DNA of 64,000 nucleotides from Verticillium longisporum (taxonomy: Eukaryota; Ascomycota; Sordariomycetes; Glomerellales; Plectosphaerellaceae), in the NCBI GenBank assembly GCA_019188255.1, contig JAETXT010000006.1:2232001-2296000 (forward strand). The letters are read 5' to 3'. The position numbers and the translations under genes were made by a program. The notes under the pieces were generated by a model. That model was not told the DNA's origin and searched no databases. It saw only the letters and a list, made by a program, of their open reading frames with translations. Shown piece after piece: positions 48,043 to 60,844 of the stretch (within the stretch, counting starts at the first letter, position 1; each line of letters begins with the position of its first letter).

Positions 48043-49938
48043 GTCGTCCCGTATCAGGGCTGCGATCCGCTCATGAGCGACGACGATATCGTGAGATCAT
48101 GGTCTCCGTGTACGTGGTAGGCGCGAAGAAGACCCATCACCTCGAAATAGTAACCGTGAAAGGGGGACATTGGGGCTTTTCTGCTACGTCCCCCCCCCTC
48201 AAGCACAAACTTCAGAATGGCCCGGGTCAACCTTGTTTGCTTTGGGGATTGCCAGCTGGGCGGGTGGTAGGGCTGGACGTAACCACTGCATTTCTGGGGA
48301 GCGCTGGCGCGCTCCGGACGCGAATGCCTGGTGTCCTTGCATTGACGCTTGTTCATGTATCGGCAAGTCCCAGCACAAGAGCGTTTGAGTGCCCTTTTGG
48401 GTGCCCTTCTCGGTCCGGAACCGAGTACGAGTCAGCAGGCCTCCTCGTCCCACCCCTTTTCCGTCTCCGAGGCGTCCGTACGAGAGATGTACGTGGTTTA
48501 TAGGCTTGAAGATGTACGTACGAAAGAACCACAGACCGCCAATGAAGAACAGGAAGCATTCTGTTTGGCTTTCTTCAACCACGTTTGGCACCCGCCGATC
48601 TTGTCTAAAGAACCTGATCGCCCAACGTGGCCAACCGTACGAAAACAAAAGAAAGGTAAAAGACAAGTGACTCGGGAAGCAGACAGAGCCAGCAGGAGGC
48701 GAGCATACACAATACACCTCAGGTCGACACGGAGCCAGAGGGGCGAACTGTATTCTGTGTTGAGATCGACACCGTTTCAGCGAATGGTTGGGCCATGGTG
48801 TGAACGCCTGGAGAACCTCGCGGCGCTAGCCCTTCGAAGCATGCTGAAGCAGGGCGGGGGGTTGCTCAGCCTCTCGACCTCTCTCGAGACGGTGTACGCG
48901 AGATAATTATGGCGCATCCCTTGTCCCAGTCACGCGAGAAGGTTTATTATTCTGGGACATCGGACCATGGTAGGCTTTTCCGCGAGCCCAGGCTTCCAAT
49001 ACCGCCTGCCAGCTCACGCAGGGAAGCCAAAGGTGTCCCGATGCGGAATGGAACTTTCCCGTGCAAGCGCAAGGCATAACGCCATCTACACATGTAGGCG
49101 AGCTAGCGAGCAAGGTTCGGTGAAGTGACGCAAGGACCTCGGCATCCGGGTGGACTGCCGGCGGCAGACGCTGCTTGGCTAGCTTGGTTCCATCGAGATG
49201 AACCACTTTGGGCATGTTCTATCTCACGAGATCGTTATGCACCCAGGCGAGCACAGGGCGCTGTGAGGCAAGTGATCGATCTCCAGGAGTGGGCGAGATG
49301 TTCCGGTTCCGCGCTCTGTTCATCGAATGGTTTTAGGACTATTGAGGGGCGTTCCGCTTCGTCTCAGCTGTCTCGTGCTGTCAGAGGGCGAAGGAAGTTT
49401 CGAGGCTTCGAGAACAAGTCGACCAAGACATGCAGGATAGCGGGGGAATCAGCCAAGCGTCCATCAGCAAGCATGGCCAGACAGGATGCCACGAGCTTGG
49501 ATGCCGCGAGCTTGGGAGTATGGAGTTTGAAAAGAAGCCTTGCTGCTGGATCATCTAACGGTTATCGCGTTAGGGCCGTTCGCTGACAGCTGTTTCTCAA
49601 CCACTTCATCCTTTCCCACCGGTGTGCCTCGGTGTGCACTGCACCTTCCTGCACAATGATGGTCAGGAAGGCGATGGAAGCAGGTGCAATACTGCAGCAG
49701 CCTGGACAGTTGAAGGGATGGCTCCTTCCATATGATTTCCTCAAAGTACCGTTCTGCTCAGACTCTTTAAAAATGTCACGTTACCGCCAAGTTAAGCAAT
49801 CGTCAACCAGTATCACAACCATCACGCAGCCTCAGACCTACTCTCCAGCCCGCCCATACCATTCAATTGCATCATCACCAAGCAAACCCCCAAAACCGCT
49901 TCACCTAAAATCACACCTCCCAAGAAGATCCGCAAAAA
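48043..49938. other. Intergenic region of 1.9 kb
   Basis: Upstream of both flanking genes, which diverge. Several overlapping frames on both strands (for example around 48350-48900) have no family features. I see no supportable gene. Confidence 0.45.
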
Positions 49939-50351
49939 ATGATGATCGAATCATTCTTCCTGCTCCCGGTCCTCCTGGCCGCGGCCACCGATCCTCTCCC
50001 CACCGCAGCCACCACCACCACAGTCGAGGCCTCACCGCCCGCGTGCCTCCTCGCCGTCCTCAGCAAGCAGTCCACCCCTGCAAAATCGCCGACATCTGCA
50101 AAGACAGCCAGGACCGCGTCCTCGCCGCCATCGAGAACGTCTGCCTCCCCGACCGCGTCGAGCCCGCCCGCCAGGCCTTCGCCAGCGCCTGCTCCGCCCG
50201 CGGCGTCGACGTCACGGCCACTCCCACTGCTGCTGGCGGTGATGGCGGCTCGAGCGGCGGCGGCATTCACGCCCCGGAGCCCGAGGTCCTTCTCTACGCC
50301 GTCGCCGGTGCCTGGGCTGCCAGCGCCGTTATCGGCATCTACTTTGTCTAA
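49939..50351 (+). CDS. Small cysteine-containing secreted protein with hydrophobic tail
   Basis: About 137 residues after adding one base. An N-terminal signal peptide (MMIESFFLLPVLLAAA) is followed by a small domain with five Cys: PPACLLAVLSKQ, TPCKIADICKDSQDR, ENVCLPDRVEPAR and FASACSARG. A Gly/Ser linker and a hydrophobic C-terminus (VLLYAVAGAWAASAVIGIYF) suggest GPI or membrane attachment. The Cys spacing recalls CFEM-like small proteins but there are fewer Cys than the eight of a true CFEM domain, so I do not call it CFEM. The frame slips at 50075-50078 (C4 should be C5), the same kind of error as in the other genes. Surface protein of unknown function. Confidence 0.7.
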
Positions 50352-50687
50352 GACTTCAGCTTGTGCATGTGCTGTGCGTCTTTCGACATCTATGAAGGAA
50401 GGAGCACTTTGCATATGCAATTCTTCTCGACAGGAAGCAGACATTCAGACCAGCGTGAAAGGGGCCAGATAAGGAAAAGGCAGAGGTCATTGAAGTTGGC
50501 ACGAGGCGTTCAAGGGGTCAAGGAGTCGGATGGTCCTTTTTGTGTATGATGATACCTGATTATCCTACAGCTCTGGCGTAGAGACAAGATTGATTTCAGC
50601 CCAACTTTGGGTGGCACGTAAAATCCCCTCCCAAAAGGCCCCACGGATCTATGCATGTAAAACAGTCTTGTAATTTGGATTCGCTCT
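50352..50687. other. Convergent intergenic region
   Basis: 3' flanks of the small secreted protein gene and glr1. Nothing else seen. Confidence 0.5.
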
Positions 50688-53094
<2,407 letters not shown>

Positions 53095-54656
53095 TTAGTC
53101 ATCGTAACATGGATCACCATCATACTCGCCGTGTTGCGCCTGCGTGCTCACCCACTCTTCACTCGCGAGCCCTCTCGCCAACCGCCTCTTGAGATCCTGC
53201 GCGTCCTTGTGCCAGTCGCACGCATAGTCGCATGGCGGTATCACCGTCTCGCCAAAGTAGCTGCAGACCTCTGCGTGACGACACATGCTTGTGTTCTCGC
53301 AGTAGAGCGCCAGACGCTGTAGGCTTCTCAGCTGCGCATCGCTGTTCGTCCCGTCCCGGCTACCCCGGCTGACCATGTTCCGCACCCGCTGGAGATCCTC
53401 GCGGCTGTAGTAGAGGAAACAATAGCTCGCGTTGCCATCACGTCCAGCACGTCCTGCCTCCTGGTAGTACCCTTCGAAGGACTTCGGGAGCCGCCAGTGG
53501 ACCACGAAACGGACATTGTCCTTGTCGATACCCATGCCAAACGCCGTTGTAGCTACAATGATATCGTAGCCCGGCTCGTTATTTACCCAGCGGGCCAGCG
53601 TGGACTCCTTCATCTCTTTGGTCAGTTTCGCATGGAAGGGCCGGGCACCGATACCCTCTTGGCTCAGGGCATTGGCCAGGCTTTCACATTCGTCCCTCGA
53701 AATAGTGTAGATGATGCCCGACACGTTGTCCAGTCGCTCGCCCAGGGCTTCCAGTTCCGACTTGCGTGGCTCCGCCTTCCGCCTGTCATGAACGCTGCGA
53801 ATCCATTTGATAAAATCGGACAGCCTGCCGTCTTCCCGATCCTGTGTGTACCTGATCTCAAGATGCAGATTCGGACGGTGCGCCGACATGACGAAGCTTT
53901 TGAGGCTCTCAGGGGTCGCACTCAGACCGAGCGTCAACAGGATGTCATCGCGAACCAGTGGGTTAGCAGTCGCAGTAAGACACGTAATCGGCACCGTGGG
54001 GAACGTTTCTCGAAACCACGAGAGCCGCTTGAAATCTTTGCGAAAGTCGTGGCCCCATTCAGAGATGCAATGCGCCTCATCAATAGCGATCCGCGCTAGC
54101 TCGCACTGCTGGTGCACCAACTTGAGGCGGTTGCGGAAAGACTCTGACGAGCACAGCTCGGGCGTGACATAGAGAAGCCTGGTCCGAGGGTGTCCGCTGG
54201 CGAGATCTCTATTGATACGATCCTTCTCCTCGGGCCTGGTGTTACTGTTGTACGAGCTGGCCTTGATGCCTGCGGCTTGCAGCTGTTCCACTTGGTTCAT
54301 CTGGACATCTCAGCCGAGCTCGTGGCGCCGCAAAGAAAGGGGTTGCGCTCTCACCATCAAACTCAACAGGGGCGACACGACGATGGTGACTGGAGCACGA
54401 CTTGTAAGGGCGTCAAGTTTGTACACGAGATACGACTCAACTCATTGCCTTGGTCAATGCATGCTGGGAGCTGAAAGCATAGGCTCTTGCCAAAGGAGGT
54501 GGCGGCTTGCACAAAGACATCGTTGCCGTCGAGTGCCGCCGTTATGATCTCCCTCTGCTGTGGTCTAGACCAGTCATGATTTTGGTCAACGCATGCGTCT
54601 TGCAGACAAAACGTGGCCAGAAGAACGCTCGCGTACCTGAAGCTCTGTTTTTTGAA
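53095..54656 (-). CDS. Small RecQ-family DNA helicase (5' end unresolved)
   Basis: Exons identified: 54637..54656, 54449..54564, 54355..54389 and 53095..54300. They encode SFRPQQREIITAALDG, Walker A (AATSFGKSLCFQLPA), VVSPLLSLM, the DEAH box (IAIDEAHCISEWGHDFRKDF), SAHRPNLHLEIRY, motif V (VATTAFGMGIDKDNVRFVV) and motif VI (GYYQEAGRAGRDGNASY). A RecQ zinc-binding region follows (YCENTSMCRHAEVC and CDYACDW). The protein stops about 60 residues after it, with no HRDC domain, like the small fungal RecQ class and unlike Sgs1/Qde-3. The first exon is uncertain; a candidate ATG at 54877 needs another intron. The intron before VTIVVSPLL appears to be GC-AG (54390..54448), with a GT donor alternative. 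Confidence 0.88.
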
Positions 54657-55330
54657 CTGTCGACGCAGGGTAAAGTCAATATCGACACATGAATTGCTTC
54701 TTGACAGGGGAGCCACGGCACCGGTTTCGCGTTGACACTGGCCGAGAAGAGCGGTGGCCGGGGTGGTGCCGCCCGAGCGACCGTGTGTTCCACGAGGTCA
54801 GGCGAGGCAAGACGAGGCGAAGCGAGGCTGTCTGAGGAGAAAGAAGAAATAAGAATGTGTTTTGTTTCTTGCGTCATGCGGTCTTGCCACCTAGGTCGAT
54901 ATTGACAGAACCAAGGCCACACAGCTGAGTCGTTTCGGCTCGTATTCGTCGGCGATTGTGGTATTTCTTCTCACGATTCAGTCGGTGATGTTCACTCGCC
55001 AGTTGGCAATGCCCGATACCTTCAAACCAAAACTCTTTTTGGTGTTGGGCTGTCTCGTCGGCTTCCCTTTTGGGCGGTCCGCAGGTATGGGATCTCCGCT
55101 CAACCGCCGAGACCCAGCCAGCGGAAACAAGGAGGATCAGCGTCTGACTCGACAGAAGTTCGCTCCAGCTGTAAATGTCAAGGGGATGCCTCGGATGCCC
55201 GTGGGCGAACAGAGTTGAAGGTGGGCGTGGCGTGACTTGCGACAAGAAGTGCTCGGGCGATTCGACGAACGGACATCATGCTCTGGAGGAAGAAACAAAC
55301 ATCTCTCGGCTGACGCCTGAATTGGAGGCC

Positions 55331-55360
55331 AAGGTAGGTACCTACCGAAGTACCTACCTT
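55331..55360. repeat. TAGGTACC palindrome
   Basis: AAGGTAGGTACCTACC is followed by GAAG and TACCTACCTT, a near-perfect self-complementary tract of the family seen at four other sites. Confidence 0.88.
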
Positions 55361-55400
55361 AGCAAGGCAGACCCACCGCACGCCTCACGGTGTCCCTCTC

Positions 55401-55998
55401 CAGGAGCGGAGGACGACTATTTTCTCTGCCCTTGTCGGATATTCGCTCTACCCGACCAGGGTAAATGCACGCTAGACAAGGGTCAAGTTCCAAACACAGC
55501 TCCACCACCAAAATCAGCTGGGGCAACTATGTACCTCTGCTCGTCTCTTGTACCTTTGAGTCACTAGCAAAGCAGGCGAGTCGCGAACGGTCTTGAGCAG
55601 CTCTTCGTGCGTATCTGCGGTGAAGGAGACGATGGGATCGTCGGTGACGGCCTGGGTGACGGTAGGTGAGTCTGTCGGTGAAGGAGGCATCGGAGAGGCT
55701 TCGTTTGACGATAAAATGAGGCGTTGGCGATGTCTGGATGGCTCAAAATAGGCGTATTTGGTGGTGTTGAGAATTCAGAATAGATAGGGCAACTGCAGAG
55801 CCTTAGGTGGCTGCCTGCGTTGCTTTGTCAGCTGGTTATAGCTGGTCTTTAGCTCGGAATTCAAGGAGAGACTCCTCGAGAGACTCAAGTATACAAGAGA
55901 CGAGGTTAGGTATATACTTACCCTAGCTAATTTGGGTAGTGGAGCTGTGTTTGGAACTTGACGAATATCCGACAAGGGCAGAGAAAATAGTCGTCCTC
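55401..55998. repeat. Inverted repeat pair, possible small transposon remnant
   Basis: Left arm is 55401..55563 and right arm 55881..55998, in opposite orientation with a spacer of about 317 bases. Two blocks are identical in the arms: 35 bases (55411..55445 with 55961..55995) and 22 bases (55483..55504 with 55939..55960). These are contiguous in the right arm but separated by 37 extra bases in the left. Beyond them the arms are diverged, with several C/T and G/A differences. The spacer has no recognisable transposase. Confidence 0.85.
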
Positions 55999-57045
55999 CC
56001 AGGAGCGCTGTCAGCGTGTCAAGAGGCCTGGAACGCGGCCCATCCCGGGGATCTGGATGTCTCTGCACTGGGCCACCCCTAAAGCTTTCAGGGGCTCCCC
56101 TAAAGACGCCGCCTACAGCCGAGTGTTACAGTGGTTCATTGCCTCCGACCACGTGAGTATTGCTCACCAAACCCTGTGCACACAGTGACGTCCCTTGCAC
56201 TGCTTGACGGATTGGCCCCTGGTGTGCCTTGCAGATACACTAAACCATACCTGCTTTAGCCGCCCTGACGACGTAGACCCCACTCTGGGCGATGTGCTTA
56301 CTATGTGCACCCCATCTCTGAGGAGGCCCAACACTCATGTCCGCTGCAGTTTGGGTGGAAGCTTACCAGTTGGACATACACGATTAGCTTGCTCTAGGAG
56401 CACGGCGGCGTCGACCCAGTACATCAGGAAACAAAAGGGGGCATCCTTTGGCCCCCCCCCTTTCTCCTTCTTTCTGCCCTCATGCCAGCCGCTGGCCGTA
56501 CCAAGCCTGCACGCCCGTTCCTCCACCTCCCCCTTTTCTCGCCAATGGCGAAAGCTCCATGTCGGGTTATCAGTTTCACAACCCGGCGCCGTCTTGTCCT
56601 TCCATTTGAACAAAACTGACCCTGAACCCTACGGGAAACATCTCCGCCTCGCCTTCTCACACGTCCTGTCCACTCGACTCGGAGACCGCCCTCCGACTGA
56701 ACTGCGGATTGTTCTTCTGTTCACCCGATCGAAATTCCACGCCCACGACACCCATGATGAACTTGCCTGCCCCCGAGTCACGTTCGGTTTGACCTAAGGC
56801 TCGACCTCCCAAGGCACACTTTGTCTGAGACGAGACGCCTCTCCACATTCGATCATCGCATCCCTGAACCGTACCAGTGTACCACCCGTTTCGCTCGTCG
56901 ACATTTGAACGTCCTTATCGATCCCGATCCCGATCCTTCACGGAGCACAACTCTTGCCCTCTTCTCTCCGAGTGACCGACCGAGCAGTCCAAACACCACC
57001 AACCCGACCGGTCCAGTCTGTCATCGCAGAGCCCGACAAAGGTCA

Positions 57046-60000
57046 ATGGACAGAATGGAAAGGTCAAATGGCCCTCGAGGCTTGCCCGACAATCCTGCCC
57101 AGGGCGTTCGACGCTTGCCGATGGGAAACTCGCTTCCACCGCCCATGCCGCCCATGCCCAACATCCGCAACACCTCCTCATCCAACGCGACACTGTCCGC
57201 ATCGACACCTATATCATCTGCGCAGGTCATTGCGCTGGCCAGAGAGGCTATGCAGAATGCCCTCCGCGAAAACGAGTCCCAAGCTGCGGAAGCTAGTGCT
57301 GTCAGTAATGACTTGAAGCCAGGCGTCACGATAGATCTGAGTCGGAAGGGGATCCAGAAGCTCCCCGAGGAAGTGGTGGACATCATCAAGAATGAACTTG
57401 AACGGTTAGTCCGCCGCGAAAATCGAGTGTCTCGCCGTCCTCCCCCTGGTTCTAACTCGATGATTTTCTGAATTCCAGACTTGCCTTGTCTCACAATCAA
57501 GTCGCCTCATTTCCTTCAAGATTCGCCGAGTGCACCTCACTACGGTATCTGAACGTCAGGAACAACCAGATCCGAGAGTTCCCCCTGCCTGTTGGTCTCT
57601 CAATATCCACTCCCCTTGCGACAGCTGTCTAACCTTGGTCCAAGTTGTGCGATCTGAAATCGTTGGAGATTCTCGACTTGAGCAAGAACAAGTTGAGGGT
57701 GCTGCCCCCAGAGATTGTCAAGCTTACCTCATTAAAAGTCTTTTCAGTCCAGAGGAATCGCATCGAAGAATTGCCTCTTGCTCTAGCCGACATGGTATCG
57801 TTGCAGGTTCTCAAGTTCGACGGGAATCCAATCAGTTTCCCGCCACGCGAAGTTTTACAAGTCCAGGCAACCAGTCCGCCGAATGAAGGATTCCTGAAGG
57901 AAAGTGAGGTGACGGAGATTGCCGTCACGTCTCACATCAAAAAGTACCTCCGACAAAAGGTAGTCAGCAATGGGCGTGCCGAGTCCGAAAGCGCAGACGA
58001 ATCCAGTGAGAGCATAGAAACACCACGCATGCCACCGATCAAGCGAGTCACCAGCGGCCGATTCCCCGTCAAGGTTAACGGCGCAGACCCTCCGGACAGC
58101 ATTCGATCACCAGCTGCCATTCGAGCCCCACCGATCCCTTCACGTTCACATTACCGAGGCCTGTCGCAGCAGTCAACAACTATGCGAAGACCGGGCGTCA
58201 TGCCTCTCACCATCGGCAACGTCAACGAGCGCGTCAGAAGTAACTCCGAAACAGTACTCCAAGCATCAAGAGGTGAAAGGCCAGAGTCCCGCGCTCGGCG
58301 TATGGGTGTCGTTTCGCAAAAACAGAACCAGCTTGGCACCTTGGACGAGACGCAGGCCAACAACCGATTCAGTCACTATCGCGGCCTTAGCCACGGATCT
58401 GCCATGACGGGTGCCCCCGTAAGCATGGCACTCAAGAGCCCCAACAGCCCTGCTGAGCCCTTTCTACAGCGGCCGGTCTATGTGCGGCGACTGTCGATCC
58501 TGCCTGAGCGTCGACGCGAGTCTAAGGTGTTCGACCCTATTCTCGAGGCTGCGAAGGGCATTCTATACGCCGTTTTCCAGATCCATCCAATGATCCAGAT
58601 GTTGATGAGTCTGACTAGCGACGGCTCTGCTAAGAGGTCGAGCCTCGAGATGATTTTCTACAACACGAATTCACATGTTGAGGAGCTAGAGCAAGAAATC
58701 CAGAACCACGATCCCACGGTGGGCGGCGAGGACCAGTCCGGCTACGACTCTGGTTACAACGACGAGAATGTGAGGCGGGCGTGCCAAACGCTTGTGGGCG
58801 CCTACACCCATGTGTGTGCTCTTCTTACCAACAACATCGACTCTTTCGTCGACAATGGAGATCCACGGTACATCCGGACACTCTTGATGCTCATCTACAA
58901 CAGCGTCATGGAGATCAGAGTGACTTTGCTCGCCATGCCCTCTGGGCAGAGTCAGCAACCATGGGACAACAGGGGCTTCACCGGGAACACCATTAAGCCG
59001 CACTCGAGTGATAACTCGAACGCTGTAACCCCAACTGCCGACCGCATGGGGCCGCCGCCGCAACGCACGCGGGGTCCCCAGTATCTTCACAACCCTAGCA
59101 ACCTCAGAGTTGCCACTGACGTGCCCATATCATACGTCAACGGCAACGGCAATGGAGGCAACCGCACCGCAACTCTAACGTCGGCGACCCCTCGATCTGG
59201 GGAGTCATTTTCGTCCAATGTATCGAGCAACCGTGGCATATCTGATTTTACGGATGACGACCGGTACTTTGAGAAGATTTTCTTAATCCTTCGAAGGTCC
59301 TCTGATCTCGTCATGCGCACCCTACCCATGTTCCAGAGCCAACTCGCCAATGGTGCGCGGATAGCAGCAGGGCAGCGTGCTTTGGAGGATGAGATTCGAC
59401 GCTGGAAAGGGCTGATTCAAGAATGTGGCCGGACCATACAACAAGCCGAACTGCTCAAGAACCGCCTTTCATTGATAAAGCTGAAGGAGCCCGGAGTCAT
59501 GGGACAGTCTTCCTTCCGGAGCTTGATCAAGAGCTTCGTCAATGCTTGGGCAGAGTTTGCGACCGAGGTCAAATATGCCAGCCCGGTAGTTCCCCTGCCT
59601 GGCGATACAAGAACGAGACTGCGCCCGATTCACCAGGCGATGAAGGAAACGTCAGACACCATCTTGTCATCGCCATGGGGGTCGATGCTCTCCCACACTG
59701 GCGGCACGCATTCTTCCAGCTCCAGCACCATCTTCAGCCCCGGCAGTCATCAGCTTAATAACCCTCCATACCAGATGCCCATGACGCCGCAGAGCGCAGC
59801 TCTTGGCCCGGCTGTCCAGGCCACGGTGCCGTCGACGCCACAGAGCGCGTCATTCGCCGCAGCGTTCAACGGCAACGTCTTCGAACGCGCAGACGCCCTC
59901 ATATCCATGGGTGGCATCTCCATGTCTCGAAACAATACCCTTCTTTCCAACCACGGAAATCACAGCTTCTCCTCCATGACATCCCTCGCATCGGACGGCT

Positions 60001-60095
60001 ACATGACGCCCTCCTCCGCCATCAGCCCCGGCGGCTTCGGTCCCGGGCCCTACCACTCCCACTCCCGCCTCAACGGCAGCAAGGTCGCCTTCTAG
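57046..60095 (+). CDS. sog2: Sog2-type leucine-rich repeat protein of the RAM signalling network
   Basis: Exons 57046..57404, 57479..57590 and 57645..60095 give 973 residues with no frame error. Leucine-rich repeats occupy about residues 95-240: TIDLSRKGIQKLPEEVVD, LALSHNQVASFPSRF, LRYLNVRNNQIREFPLP, LEILDLSKNKLRVLPPEI and LKFDGNPISFPP. The rest matches the RAM-pathway Sog2 domain: IKKYLRQKVVSN, VFDPILEAAKGILYAVFQIH, YIRTLLMLIYNSVMEIRVTL and YFEKIFLILRRSSDLVMRTL, with long Ser/Asn-rich spacers. Sog2 works with the Mob2-Cbk1/Cot1 kinase module for polarised growth and septation. Start at 57046 is the first Met in the open frame before a Pro-rich N-terminus. Intron borders are GT-AG, although the second donor (GTTGGT) is weak. 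Confidence 0.93.
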
Positions 60096-60844
60096 AAGAG
60101 GTTTGCTCGCCGCCGTACAAATAAAACCTAGCAAGTCCCCTCTTACCTCTTGCTTCCGTCACATATACACATACAACTCCCCCCAAGGATCGACGCCCCT
60201 CCTACATTCGTCTTCGATGACGTTCCAGCCTTCGTTCGAGGGGCATCGCTGCTTGTGTTTTGTTTTTTATTTCTCTGCTCTTCTTGCATAGCATTGGCGC
60301 CGGCAGGTTTCTTTGATACACAGGGAAGATAAGGAGAGCAGATACACTCGTTTTCATCATAGTTTGTGTACTCCCAATTTTCCTCTTCTTGGCCAGGGCC
60401 GAGGGGAGGCTGGGCCACCACGATACACAGGAGGCACGGCACCGCAGGAACTGGACATGGGTGCCGTACCTGGATTTTTTGTTCTCTTGGCGCAAGGGCA
60501 AGGAGGATACGCCGGGCTTTGTGAATACAGGCACACAGACATGACGATTGAGCGTGAGCGGCGGTCGCTAGCGTGCGCCTCGCGATGTTCGTCGTCGGAT
60601 TGTGCTGTCGGCACCTTGATGTTAAATGTATAATAGAAGCTCCTGGGAGCTGGCTGTAATGTTGATCATCAATTGCCCAATCACGGGTTCAACGCCAAGG
60701 CATGTCGCTCTTAATCACTCATGTACCCAAGTGTTGGTGCGAAGAATGCATTTAACGACGATATCAGAAAGCGATACTGATAGGTCTGTAGGTTTAGGCT
60801 GTCTATAGAGTCGTCTCGTATTCCTCGGCAAACTCCCACGACTC
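60096..60844. other. Convergent intergenic region
   Basis: 3' flanks of sog2 and the oxygenase gene. Overlapping short frames, nothing recognisable. Confidence 0.5.

Larger units (their letters stand above)
54878..57045. other. Intergenic region of 2.2 kb with inverted repeat
   Basis: Contains the RecQ promoter, a TAGGTACC palindrome at 55331-55360, an inverted repeat pair described separately, and a CT-rich leader before sog2. No reading frame shows family features. Confidence 0.5.

Noticed and set aside
49939..50351. CFEM-domain effector
   Set aside because: Only five Cys are visible in the mature domain instead of eight, so the CFEM label is not supported.
53095..54656. Telomere-linked RecQ helicase, suggesting a chromosome end
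   Set aside because: No TTAGGG arrays are present, and the gene sits among housekeeping genes; it fits the ordinary small RecQ class.
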